Of a stretch of DNA of 64,000 nucleotides, positions 24,776 through 37,329 are shown piece after piece. Source of the stretch: Bin125 sp026705025 (GTDB taxonomy: Bacteria > Chloroflexota > Dehalococcoidia > Bin125); contig JAPPBN010000045.1 of assembly GCA_026705025.1 (NCBI GenBank), forward strand, positions 124,001 to 188,000, in the 5' to 3' direction. Position 1 is the stretch's first letter. Each line of letters begins with the position of its first letter. Made by a program: the position numbers and the translations under genes. The notes beneath the pieces were generated by a model that saw only the letters and a list, made by a program, of their open reading frames with translations, searched no databases and was not told where the DNA came from.

Positions 24776-25480
24776 CTAGCGCTCGGATGAGGCAGGCTCG
24801 GCCTGTCCACGTCGACGCCGCTGCCGCCACCAGACCCAAACCACCGGAGCGGCAAAGAACAGCACGATGGCGATCAGCGCCCCAACCAGGATCTCACGAT
24901 TGCGCTCAAGCACGGCGTCGCCAAGCACCGCGGCGAGAATCAGAATCGGAGATGAGGCCAGCACGGAGATGACGATGTACGAAGCGAATCGCATCTGTGT
25001 CAGTCCGGCGGCGTAGGAGACGTAGTCGACGCCGGCAACGGGGAACAACCGCAACACGATCAGAAGTCGGATGCCGAGTCGCTCGCCGAGCTCGTCGATC
25101 TTGTCCAGCGCTCGCTGAGAGGTGACCTTTCTGAGCGTCGGTCGGCCCAACCGGCGGGCGATCCAGAAGCAGATCGTCGAGCCGATCGCTGTGGCCGAAA
25201 TCGTATAGAGGAATCCCAGCGCGGGACCAAAGACGGCAGCGGCAATCAGGGGCATCGGCGCCGTCGGCAGGGGAGCGAAGAGCATTGAGAGCGCGAAGAC
25301 CACGATGTATACGATCGGTCCCCAGACGCCAAAGCCGTCGATCCACTCCTCGATTTCGGCCTGCTCCCAGGGGAACCAGCGTTCGTACGCCAGATACGCG
25401 CCGACCAGAATGGCGATGACCGCCACGCCGCCGAGCAGGAGCAGGACGAGGCGTCGTCGGTCCGTGAACCAGTTCTGCAT
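24776..25480 (-). CDS. TVP38/TMEM64 (DedA-like, VTT domain) membrane protein
   Basis: The protein has 234 residues. There is an N-terminal helix (about 12-30), then the VTT/SNARE-associated domain with FALSMLFAPLPTAPMPLIAAAVFG and GFLYTISATAIGSTICFWIARRLGRP, and two more helices to the C-terminus. LRLFPVAGVDYVSYAAGL carries the conserved FPxxPxx-like re-entrant motif. The family is implicated in lipid scrambling or transport in bacterial membranes. There is no Shine-Dalgarno; TAGAGT is 6 nt before the ATG, pointing to a leaderless message. Confidence 0.88.
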   Translation of the reverse strand: MQNWFTDRRRLVLLLLGGVAVIAILVGAYLAYERWFPWEQAEIEEWIDGFGVWGPIVYIVVFALSMLFAPLPTAPMPLIAAAVFGPALGFLYTISATAIGSTICFWIARRLGRPTLRKVTSQRALDKIDELGERLGIRLLIVLRLFPVAGVDYVSYAAGLTQMRFASYIVISVLASSPILILAAVLGDAVLERNREILVGALIAIVLFFAAPVVWVWWRQRRRRGQAEPASSER

Positions 25481-25486
25481 GTCGTC

Positions 25487-25492
25487 ACTCTA
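25487..25492 (-). promoter_or_regulatory. -10 box (TAGAGT) of a leaderless promoter
   Basis: TAGAGT on the minus strand, 6 nt before the ATG of the TVP38-family gene, with no Shine-Dalgarno between. Confidence 0.5.
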
Positions 25493-25566
25493 GATTGACG
25501 GCGCGCTTCAACCGGAACACCAGATGTGCGCTAGTGTCGGATGCAGGATTACGCGGGAGGCACGGT

Positions 25567-26922
25567 ATGAGCGGGACGACGGCGATCGATCGGGAGTTCT
25601 TCGCGACGCACTCTGAATCGGCCAGACGGGCCGAGGAGGCACGCACCATCTTCCCGGGCGGCGTCACCCACGATGCCCGGCACTTTGAGCCGTTCGGCAT
25701 CGTCGTCGATCGGGCTGTGGGACCACGCAAGTGGGACATCGACGGCAATGAGTACATCGACTACGTCATGGGTCACGGCGCGCTGCTCTTCGGTCACAGC
25801 CATCCCTACCTGGTCGAGGCGATCACCGCGCAGGTCGCGCGAGGCACCCACATGGGCGGCTCAAGCGAACTGGAGCGTCGTTGGGCCCTGGCGATCAAAC
25901 GCCTGCTGCCGAGCGCGGAGAAAGTGCGGTTTACGTCATCGGGGACCGAAGCGACCATGATGGCCGTGCGCCTGGCGCGCGCGGCGACCGGACGCGATCG
26001 CCTGCTGCGGTTGCGCAATCACTTCCATGGCTGGAACGACAGCGTCTTCGCCGCCGGTCGTACTTCCGCCGGCAACATCTCTGCCAACGGCCAACCCGAC
26101 GCCATGCAGAATCTCATCTCAGTCTTCGATCAGACCGATGTCGCTGGAATGGCCGCCGCCCTGGACTCTGAGGAATACGCCGCCGTCATTCTCGAGCCGA
26201 CCGGTTACTCGTGGGGAACCTGTCCATTGGACCCGTCCGTCCCGCAGGAGCTTCGCGAGTTGACCGAGCGAACCGGGACCATGCTGATCTTCGATGAAGT
26301 CGTAACCGGCTTCCGCATCAGTCCCGGCGGCGCCCAGGAACGAATCAGCGTGCGTCCCGACCTCACGACCCTGGCCAAGGTCGCCGCCGGCGGCCTGCCT
26401 GGAGGCGCAGTGGCGGGACGCGCCGATCTGCTCGACCAGATCAGCTTCGACGCCGGCGGCGGTCGGGTAGCCCATCCCGGCACCTTCAATGCCAATCCGT
26501 TGTCGGCAGTTGCCGGCGAGCGAGCGCTTCGAGCAGTGGCGGACGAAGACCCGATCTCAATCGCCAATCAACGCGCTGCTCAACTCTCCCGCGGGCTGAA
26601 TCGAGCGCTGATCGAAGCCGAAGTTGCGGGTTGTGCATGGGCGGACGCGTCCATGGTCCACATCATTCTTGGCCAGGACGTCGCGCATCCTGACGATGGG
26701 GCTACCTGGGATTGGGAGCAGCATGGCGGGCCCGCGTCCACACTTCCGATGACGTCCTCCGAGGTCGCCTGGCCATTCAGGCGCGCCTTGCTCAATCACG
26801 GCGTCGATCTCATGGGCATGGGTGCGCTGGTGTCGTGCGTGCACAGCGAAGCAGACATCGACTCGACAGTCGATCGCTTCGGCGCGGCGCTGTCCGACTT
26901 GCGCCGGGACGAGATCTTCTAG
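25567..26922 (+). CDS. Glutamate-1-semialdehyde aminomutase-like class III aminotransferase
   Basis: The protein has 451 residues. PLP-enzyme features are present: SSGTEATMMAVRLARAATGR (about 120-140), FHGWND (about 150), the Asp in IFDEVVTGFR (about 240-250) and the PLP lysine in TLAKVAAGGLPGGAVAG (about 270). The overall layout is closest to glutamate-1-semialdehyde 2,1-aminomutase and its relatives, several of which are catabolic aminotransferases. At 451 residues it is a little long for HemL, and no other tetrapyrrole gene is near, so I leave the symbol open. GGGAGG lies 7 nt before the ATG; TAGTGT about 35 nt upstream may be the -10. Confidence 0.85.
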   Translation: MSGTTAIDREFFATHSESARRAEEARTIFPGGVTHDARHFEPFGIVVDRAVGPRKWDIDGNEYIDYVMGHGALLFGHSHPYLVEAITAQVARGTHMGGSSELERRWALAIKRLLPSAEKVRFTSSGTEATMMAVRLARAATGRDRLLRLRNHFHGWNDSVFAAGRTSAGNISANGQPDAMQNLISVFDQTDVAGMAAALDSEEYAAVILEPTGYSWGTCPLDPSVPQELRELTERTGTMLIFDEVVTGFRISPGGAQERISVRPDLTTLAKVAAGGLPGGAVAGRADLLDQISFDAGGGRVAHPGTFNANPLSAVAGERALRAVADEDPISIANQRAAQLSRGLNRALIEAEVAGCAWADASMVHIILGQDVAHPDDGATWDWEQHGGPASTLPMTSSEVAWPFRRALLNHGVDLMGMGALVSCVHSEADIDSTVDRFGAALSDLRRDEIF

Positions 26923-26982
26923 GTCTTCTCGACCGGTCTGATCTTCGCCTTGTAATCGAGTCGCTAGCGTAGTGAGGTCGAT

Positions 26983-26998
26983 TGTGCGAATATTCACG
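26983..26998. promoter_or_regulatory. Crp/NtcA-like site upstream of gltB
   Basis: TGTGC-GAATAT-TCACG matches the TGTGA-N6-TCACA pattern at 8 of 10 half-site positions and holds GTG-N8-CAC with a GAATATTC core. It lies about 80 nt upstream of the gltB ATG, just before -10-like TAGTAT (26999-27004) and TTACAT (27024-27029). The Crp/Fnr-family protein encoded at 15837-16562 is a possible binder. Confidence 0.4.
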
Positions 26999-27073
26999 TA
27001 GTATCCGCACCGTTCCCTCTCGGTTACATAGGCATCGGCTGTGTGACAGCTGGAAGCGATAGACGCTGACGAT

Positions 27074-31627
<4,554 letters not shown>

Positions 31628-31671
31628 CGCGAACCAGCGCCATCCAGGCCTGCTACAACTTGCTTGGGCGC

Positions 31672-32154
31672 TTAGCCCAGCCAGCGCTCCCAGACGGGGC
31701 GCTGCGGCTCGACCGGCGTTAGCGACGGATCGATCGCCAGGGCGATGCTGCGACGAAGCACCGAGATTCGGGATGGCGGCGCTGGAGTTGGCTCCGCAAC
31801 CTGTCCGTGCTGTGTCTGCAGGTAGAGGTCGCCGAGTTTGAGGGCCGCAATCACCGCGACGGCCATCGCGGCGAGCGGCGCCAGCAGCCGGATCAGTTGC
31901 GGGTCAATGCTGACGCCGGCGACGCGCTGGTTCCAACCGGCCTGAACGCTCTCACGCCAGTCGGCCCGCTCCGACAACACAGGTTCCTCAATCGTTGGGT
32001 CTTCGATCGCGACTTCCGGCTCACTGCCATTGGAACCATTGGTCGACGGCTCGGCGATCACCGGTCCCCAACCATCCAGCGCGAGTACCGTGCTGGTCGC
32101 CTGTTGCGAGGAACCGTTGGGGTCGTCGTGGTGCTGGCCGTTGGGCGTGGTCAT
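31672..32154 (-). CDS. Single-pass membrane protein of unknown function
   Basis: The protein has 160 residues. The N-terminal 80 are Asn/Ser/Glu-rich and probably disordered. A transmembrane helix spans about 86-105 (LIRLLAPLAAMAVAVIAALKL), followed by a Pro-rich segment and a basic stretch. GGAG lies 7 nt before the ATG. It is the last gene of the minus-strand aldolase/Ldh/MarR/DHA2 run, 11 nt after the exporter, so it may be an accessory of the exporter; I recognise no family. Confidence 0.6.
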   Translation of the reverse strand: MTTPNGQHHDDPNGSSQQATSTVLALDGWGPVIAEPSTNGSNGSEPEVAIEDPTIEEPVLSERADWRESVQAGWNQRVAGVSIDPQLIRLLAPLAAMAVAVIAALKLGDLYLQTQHGQVAEPTPAPPSRISVLRRSIALAIDPSLTPVEPQRPVWERWLG

Positions 32155-32165
32155 CGGTGCTCCAG

Positions 32166-34115
32166 CTAATCGAGTGTTTCAATCCGCTTCGGTCGTTGGC
32201 GAGCCCAGGAGGCAATCAGCGGCACGGATTCGTTCAGCTGTCTGGCCGGCGAGCCGCCATTGTCGCCAGTTGCGCCGGCCGGCGGCGGTTCTCTACCTGC
32301 CACTCTAGGGCTTCCGGCAGCTTCTGTCGGCAAACCGCTTGGCGCTGCCCGGGAAGACGCAGTTGACAGACCTGGCGCGACTTCCGGACGCGGCGGTCCG
32401 GGCGTGCCTGGAGACCGATTGGCGCCGGCCATCGCTCGTGCGTTGGCCATCATCTCTTCCTGTGTCTGGAATCTGACCCTGGGCAGTACCACTGCAATGG
32501 CGAGCACGATCGCCATGACAATTGCCCCGTAGAGGAACACGTCGGTGACGGGCACGGCGAGCGCTTCTCGCGCTGTCTGGATGATGGCGTCAGAGGAACC
32601 GGGTGACTGTTGCTCCAGTTGCTGGCGGAATCCCTGGAGCGCATCCGGATTCAGCAGGATCTCGGGTCGCTCCTTGAGTTGTTCAAAGCCAACGGGAAAG
32701 GCCTTGGTCAGTTGCGACGAGAACCCCGACACGATCATGGCGCCGAAGAGCGATATGCCCATCGCGGCGCCCATCTGGCGGAAGAACTGATTGGTCGCGG
32801 TCCCGGCGCCCAGCAATCTGAAGGGCAGCGAGTTCTGCATCAGCAGGGAGTACAGCGGCATCAGCGTGCCCATGGAAGCGCCCATGACGAACATGTACAG
32901 ACGGGCCAGATTGAGGTCGGAATCGACGTTGAGCTGCGAGAGCATGAACAGGGCAAACGTCGCTCCGGCGCCTCCGATGATCGCGAGCGGTTTGTAACGC
33001 CCGGTGCGGGCCAGGATCTGGCCGGTGATGATCGATGCGGGTACTACGCCAATGCTCATGGGCAGAGTGACGAGTCCGGAGTTGGTGGCCGAGATGCCCT
33101 GCGCACCCTGCAGGAAGAAGGGCAGGTTGAACATTGCGCCCATCATGGCGATGCCGATCAGGAACATCACCACGGTGCAGAACAGGTAAATCTTGTTCTG
33201 GAACATAGGCAGCGGCATGATGCCGTCGTCGCCCTTGCGCCGAGCAGTCTTCCACCAGGCGAACGCGGCGACGACGGCGATGATCAGGCACGCGACGATC
33301 GGCGAATCGAGCCATCCAAACTGGTTGCCACCCATCGAGAACGCGAGCAACAACGGCGTGCCCGCGACAATCAGCAGCCCGGCGCCCAGCCAGTCGGTGG
33401 GCTGCCGATTCGGGTGCTGCGCCTGCTGCCTGGGCATGATCATCGTGATCGCGATCAGGCCCAACCCGCCAACCGGGATGTTGATGTAGAAGACCCAGCG
33501 CCAGGAGAGCTCGTCAGTCAGGACGCCTCCGGCGAGCGGTCCGATGATGCTGGCCAGCGCGAACGTGCCGCCAATGATCCCGGCCCAGCGTCCGCGTTCG
33601 GCAGGGGCGAAGTAGTCGCCCATGGTGGTGAACGCGTTCGCCATGATGAAGGCCGCGCCGAAACCTTGCAGCAGTCGGAACCCGATCAACTCCCACATGG
33701 TTCCCGAGGCACCGCAGAGCGCCGATGAGATCAGAAAAATGACAATTCCGGCGAGCAAGTACGGCTTTCGGCCATGGGCGTCGGAGAGCTTGCCGATGAT
33801 CGGAACGATGACCGTCGAGCCGAGCAAATAAGAGGTCGCCGGCCAGGCGAACAGGTCGAGGCCGCCGAGGTCTCCAACAGCCTTGGGCGCTGCCACGCTC
33901 CAGATTGTCTGGTCCAGCGCCGCCAGGAACAACGCCAGCATGACGCAGACCATGATCGCGACTTTGCGGCGCTCGGGCAGCAGCCAACCAGGCGGGACTT
34001 CATTCATACCCGGCATGCCAGACACACCAGGCGGGGGACCCCCGTCAGACCCTGCGGGACCGGCGGGTGGGGCGCCAGCTTGCCCGTTGGGCGATGGCGG
34101 CGGTCCCGTCGACAT
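32166..34115 (-). CDS. DHA2-family (EmrB/QacA-like) MFS drug exporter
   Basis: The protein has 649 residues with 14 membrane helices expected. The N-terminus is Pro/Gly-rich for about 40 residues. MFS motif A appears as GKLSDAHGRKPYLLAG (about 107-122) and motif C as WRWVFYINIPVGGLGL (about 205-220), both typical of DHA2. The C-terminal 90 residues are Pro/Ala/Arg-rich and not part of the usual fold, making this protein longer than the family's 470-520. It should export drugs or toxic acids by proton antiport. ATG 34115 overlaps the MarR TGA by one base (TGATG); a GTG one codon earlier is possible. Confidence 0.9.
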   Translation of the reverse strand: MSTGPPPSPNGQAGAPPAGPAGSDGGPPPGVSGMPGMNEVPPGWLLPERRKVAIMVCVMLALFLAALDQTIWSVAAPKAVGDLGGLDLFAWPATSYLLGSTVIVPIIGKLSDAHGRKPYLLAGIVIFLISSALCGASGTMWELIGFRLLQGFGAAFIMANAFTTMGDYFAPAERGRWAGIIGGTFALASIIGPLAGGVLTDELSWRWVFYINIPVGGLGLIAITMIMPRQQAQHPNRQPTDWLGAGLLIVAGTPLLLAFSMGGNQFGWLDSPIVACLIIAVVAAFAWWKTARRKGDDGIMPLPMFQNKIYLFCTVVMFLIGIAMMGAMFNLPFFLQGAQGISATNSGLVTLPMSIGVVPASIITGQILARTGRYKPLAIIGGAGATFALFMLSQLNVDSDLNLARLYMFVMGASMGTLMPLYSLLMQNSLPFRLLGAGTATNQFFRQMGAAMGISLFGAMIVSGFSSQLTKAFPVGFEQLKERPEILLNPDALQGFRQQLEQQSPGSSDAIIQTAREALAVPVTDVFLYGAIVMAIVLAIAVVLPRVRFQTQEEMMANARAMAGANRSPGTPGPPRPEVAPGLSTASSRAAPSGLPTEAAGSPRVAGREPPPAGATGDNGGSPARQLNESVPLIASWARQRPKRIETLD

Positions 34116-34606
34116 CACATCACCTCAGGATCGGGCGGCCAGGGAGCGAGCACGCCCTGGCGCTCTGCCTCAGCGGTGAGCAACGTGAAGGTGTGGTCGA
34201 TGTCGGCCAGTTGCTGCTCGGAGAAGTTGCGGAAGATCCTCCAGATCACCGCGCGTTTCCGGGCGTCCAGCTCCGTGATGACCTTGTGGCCTCGCTCGGT
34301 CAGGAAGACACGGACGCGGCGCCGGTCGGAATCGTCGCGTTCCCGCCTGACGAGCTTTTGCTTGTCGACCAGGCGATCGATGATCCCTGTCGCCGTCGAC
34401 GGCCGGACCTTGAGCTGGGTCGCTACCGCCCCGGCGGGCGTGCCGGGCGCGGCCTGAAGCATGTACAGGACACGAAGCTGGGACATGGTCAGGCCCAACT
34501 CCTCCCATACCTCGAGGCGATTGGGATCGAAAATCCCGGCAGCACGACCATAGTTGTCGAGAATGCTCTCAATAGCGGCGTCGATTCGGGAATTCACCAT
34601 CGTCAT
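34115..34606 (-). CDS. MarR-family transcriptional regulator
   Basis: The protein has 163 residues. The winged helix is visible in LTMSQLRVLYMLQAAPGTPAG, the recognition helix in VRPSTATGIIDRLVDKQ, and the wing in RRERDDSDRRRVRVFLTERG, all family hallmarks. MarR dimers normally repress their own operon and release DNA on binding phenolic or other acid ligands. The start overlaps the stop of the Ldh gene (ATGA), and the stop overlaps the exporter start, so it is fully embedded in the operon. Its operator may be the palindrome at 36519-36538, upstream of the first gene. Confidence 0.93.
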   Translation of the reverse strand: MTMVNSRIDAAIESILDNYGRAAGIFDPNRLEVWEELGLTMSQLRVLYMLQAAPGTPAGAVATQLKVRPSTATGIIDRLVDKQKLVRRERDDSDRRRVRVFLTERGHKVITELDARKRAVIWRIFRNFSEQQLADIDHTFTLLTAEAERQGVLAPWPPDPEVM

Positions 34607-35718
34607 TTGGTACCGCCTTTGCTAACGGGAGCCGGGAATGAAACGCCCCGCTGTTCGCCTAGCGCAATCAGTTGTTCAATGGATTCCCGGTCCAGCGGAA
34701 TACCGTTCGCCGAGCGATCCGCTCGGGCGAACTCTTCCGGGTCGCCGGGAATCACGACTCGCTCGACGCCGTCCAAGGGTTCGATATCGCGGATGGCATC
34801 GGCCATCTCTTTCATGCTGGACTTGAACTCGTCGGGTTCGCAGAACAGGTCGATACGCCAGGCCGCGAACCATTGTCCCTGGATCAGATTCTGTCCGCGT
34901 GGAGCGAACAGGCCGGACCCGTCGCCGGAGAGTACGCCGGACATGATGTCGACCATCAGGCCCAGCCCATAGCCCTTGTGCGAGCTGGTCGTCAGGGTCG
35001 AACCGAGCGGGAGCAACGCGCCGTTCTTGCGCATGATGAACGGGTCGTCGCTATGTTCGCCGTCCTCGTCCACCGCCCAGCCCTCCGGCAACGGCTTGCC
35101 CTGCCGACCGGCGATCTCGAGTTTCCCACCAGCGACCGCCGTCGTCGCGATGTCCAACCGGAACGGGGTACCGTCGGCGATCGGGGCTGCCATCGCAATC
35201 GGATTCGTACCGAACGCGCGTCCCTTGGCGCCAGCCGCTACGGCGATCGGCGGGACGTTGCACATGGCCATGCCGATCAGGTCGTGCTCGACGGCCATGT
35301 GCGCGTAGTAGCCGGCGGCGCCGAAGTGCCGCCCGTTGCGCACCGTGACCATGCCCATGCCGCTGACCTTGGCCTTTTCGATGCAGGTCGACATCGCCTT
35401 CTGACAGACAATGGTGCCGAATCCGCCGTCGCCGTCCCAGGCGGCGGAAACCGGGGTCTCGCGCAGCACCTGGATATCGGGCGTCGGGTTGACCACACCG
35501 GACTCGAAGCCGGGCGCGTAGCCGATGTGCCAGGGCAAATGCGCGATCCCGTGCGATTCGATGCCGACCAGGTCCGCGTCGATCAATACGTCGGCGCCGA
35601 GCTCGGCATCCGCCGAGGGAACACCGTACGACTGCAGGACTGCAGACGTGAACCCGCGCAGATCTGTGGCGTCGAACCGCTCTCGGGTCTCGGGACCTTC
35701 CTGCCCGGTCCAGGCCAT
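34603..35718 (-). CDS. Ldh-family malate/lactate/sulfolactate dehydrogenase
   Basis: The protein has 371 residues from the ATG at 35718. This start is 4 nt after the aldolase stop; the 115 extra residues of the longer frame are the aldolase read out of frame. Family marks are DADLVGIESHGIAHLPWH (catalytic His region, about 45-62), VRNGRHFGAAGYYAHMA (about 120-136) and GTNPIAMAAP. The family reduces or oxidises 2-hydroxy/2-keto dicarboxylates such as malate, ureidoglycolate, sulfolactate or L-lactate with NAD(P). With an HpaI aldolase next to it, a pathway releasing pyruvate or a 2-keto acid is plausible. Confidence 0.88.
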   Translation of the reverse strand: MAWTGQEGPETRERFDATDLRGFTSAVLQSYGVPSADAELGADVLIDADLVGIESHGIAHLPWHIGYAPGFESGVVNPTPDIQVLRETPVSAAWDGDGGFGTIVCQKAMSTCIEKAKVSGMGMVTVRNGRHFGAAGYYAHMAVEHDLIGMAMCNVPPIAVAAGAKGRAFGTNPIAMAAPIADGTPFRLDIATTAVAGGKLEIAGRQGKPLPEGWAVDEDGEHSDDPFIMRKNGALLPLGSTLTTSSHKGYGLGLMVDIMSGVLSGDGSGLFAPRGQNLIQGQWFAAWRIDLFCEPDEFKSSMKEMADAIRDIEPLDGVERVVIPGDPEEFARADRSANGIPLDRESIEQLIALGEQRGVSFPAPVSKGGTK

Positions 35719-35722
35719 GCGC

Positions 35723-36499
35723 CTAGTCCTGACCGTAGCTGCGAACGGTGCGCAGGCCTTGAGCAGACGCCTGCGCCATGAACTGTCCGTCGCTGCCGGA
35801 CGGAATGTAGAGCCAGCCTTCTTCGGCGCGGCGCTTGGCCTCGACCGGTCCGGAGGTGAAGATGCCCGGCGCGACTCGGTTGTCGATTCGATGCGAAGCG
35901 GCAAGCACTTCTGCGCAGGCGGCGACATGGTCCGGGTGAGGGTTGTCGGGGAGGACCGGGATGCCCATTGACTTGGCCAGGTCCGCCGGTCCGATGCAGG
36001 TCGCGTCGATACCCGGCACGGAGAGGATTTCGTCGATTCGCTCGACCGCCTCGATCGTTTCAATCTGGATGATGCAGGCGATCTCGTTGTTCGCCTCGTC
36101 GCCGTAGTCGGAGCCTCCGTACAGGAAACCGCGGTATGCGCCGAAGCCGCGCAGTCCGTCGGGCGGGTAGCGACAGGCCGAGACGGCCTGCTCGGCCTCG
36201 GCGCGGTTGTTGACCCAGGGAATCACGACGCCGTAGGCGCCGCCGTCGAGGATGCGCTTGATGACCACTGGGTCGTTCCACTCCGCGCGCGCCATGGGAA
36301 TGGTGTCGGTCGTCGAGATGGCCTGGAACATCTGAATCATGGTCTGGAGGTCGACGGGAGAGTGTTCGCCATCAACAACGAGCCAGTCCCAGCCCTGATG
36401 GGCCATTGATTCGGCCGCAAGTGTCGAGCAGGTACCAAGCCAGGCGCCAAACGCTGGCTTGCCTTCGGCCCACAGTTGTTTCACCGTGTTCGGTCGCAT
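35723..36499 (-). CDS. HpcH/HpaI-family class II aldolase
   Basis: The protein has 258 residues. Family marks are WDWLVVDGEHSPVD (catalytic His region, about 33-46), the Arg/Asp segment MARAEWNDPVVIKRILDGGA, GVVIPWVNNRAEAEQAV and the metal-binding IQIETIEAVERIDEIL with CIGPADLAKSMG. These enzymes split 4-hydroxy-2-oxo acids to pyruvate and an aldehyde, using a divalent metal. GGAGGTG lies 4-6 nt before ATG 36499, an excellent ribosome site; TTG one codon earlier is less likely. It is first in the operon aldolase-Ldh-MarR-DHA2-small membrane protein. Confidence 0.9.
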   Translation of the reverse strand: MRPNTVKQLWAEGKPAFGAWLGTCSTLAAESMAHQGWDWLVVDGEHSPVDLQTMIQMFQAISTTDTIPMARAEWNDPVVIKRILDGGAYGVVIPWVNNRAEAEQAVSACRYPPDGLRGFGAYRGFLYGGSDYGDEANNEIACIIQIETIEAVERIDEILSVPGIDATCIGPADLAKSMGIPVLPDNPHPDHVAACAEVLAASHRIDNRVAPGIFTSGPVEAKRRAEEGWLYIPSGSDGQFMAQASAQGLRTVRSYGQD

Positions 36500-36518
36500 C
36501 AAACACCTCCGCTACCTA

Positions 36519-36538
36519 CCCCTGAGCCGCTCACGGGG
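36519..36538. promoter_or_regulatory. 20-bp palindrome, candidate MarR operator
   Basis: CCCC-TGAGC-C-GCTCA-C-GGGG: perfect 5-bp inner arms around one central C, then a C/C mismatch, then CCCC/GGGG. It lies 20 nt upstream of the aldolase ATG, in the leader of an operon that encodes a MarR regulator. Size and position fit MarR autoregulation. It could also affect the divergent Dph6-like gene. Confidence 0.5.
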
Positions 36539-36600
36539 CGGGAAATCTATCTGTCACCTATGTTGCAGAAAGCGTACACGATGAGTCGAAAATTCCATCC

Positions 36601-37329
36601 ATGACGCCTCGCCCTGTGCTGGTCTCCTGGTCCTCGGGAAAGGACTCCGCCTGGGCTTTGCACCTGCTGCGCCAGCAGCCGGATCAGTACGACGTCAGGG
36701 GCGTCTTCACGACCGTGACGCCGGATTCCGACCGCGTCGCGATCCAGGCAACGCCGCGCTCGGTCCTTCTGCTTCAGGCCGAGCGTGTTGGCTTGCCGCT
36801 CTATGAAATCCCAATCCCGGAGCCCTGTCCGAATGAGGTCTATGAGGCCGCGATGCTGCAGTTCCTCGACCGGGTGCGTCATCTGCCCTCGCATTTGACC
36901 GCGGATTTGTTTGCGTTCGGTGATCTGTTCCTCGAGGACATCCGCGAGTATCGCGAGGCCAATCTGACGGGTACGGGATTCGAGGCAGTCTTCCCTGTGT
37001 GGGGCATCCCGACGCGTCCACTGGCGCAGCAGATGCTGGCATCAGGGCTGAAAGCGATCATCACGGCCGTCAGTCCCACATCGAAACTGGATTGCAGCTT
37101 CGTCGGCCGTTGGTTTGACCAGTCCTTCCTCGATGATCTCCCAGAAGGCACGGATCCGCTTGGTGAGAACGGCGAGTTTCACACCTGCGTGGTCGACGGT
37201 CCGATGTTCGATCTGCCTATCGCAGCGAGGCCAGGCCGGGTTGTGGGACGGCCCGTGAGCCGCAACCATGACGGCTCCGGCGGAACTATCACCGCCTGGT
37301 ACGCCGACGTGGAGTTGCTCGAGGACTAG
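36601..37329 (+). CDS. Dph6-like ATP-pyrophosphatase (diphthine-ammonia ligase family, DUF71)
   Basis: The protein has 242 residues. The PP-loop is SWSSGKDSAWALHLL (about 9-23), used to adenylate a carboxylate or amide. The family C-terminal signature GENGEFHTCVVDGPMF is at about 190-205, and FEAVFPVWGIPT matches its middle block. In eukaryotes and archaea the family amidates diphthine on elongation factor 2; bacteria lack diphthamide, so the bacterial substrate is unknown. No Shine-Dalgarno is visible. The stop interlocks with that of the convergent dehydrogenase gene (CTAG). Confidence 0.82.
   Translation: MTPRPVLVSWSSGKDSAWALHLLRQQPDQYDVRGVFTTVTPDSDRVAIQATPRSVLLLQAERVGLPLYEIPIPEPCPNEVYEAAMLQFLDRVRHLPSHLTADLFAFGDLFLEDIREYREANLTGTGFEAVFPVWGIPTRPLAQQMLASGLKAIITAVSPTSKLDCSFVGRWFDQSFLDDLPEGTDPLGENGEFHTCVVDGPMFDLPIAARPGRVVGRPVSRNHDGSGGTITAWYADVELLED

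Noticed and set aside
25567..26922. hemL naming for the aminotransferase
   Set aside because: The family signature fits, but many relatives are catabolic transaminases, and no other heme gene is near.
34603..36063. Fusion of Ldh with a 115-residue N-terminal domain
   Set aside because: The extension is the aldolase gene in another frame; the ATG at 35718 follows the aldolase stop by 4 nt.
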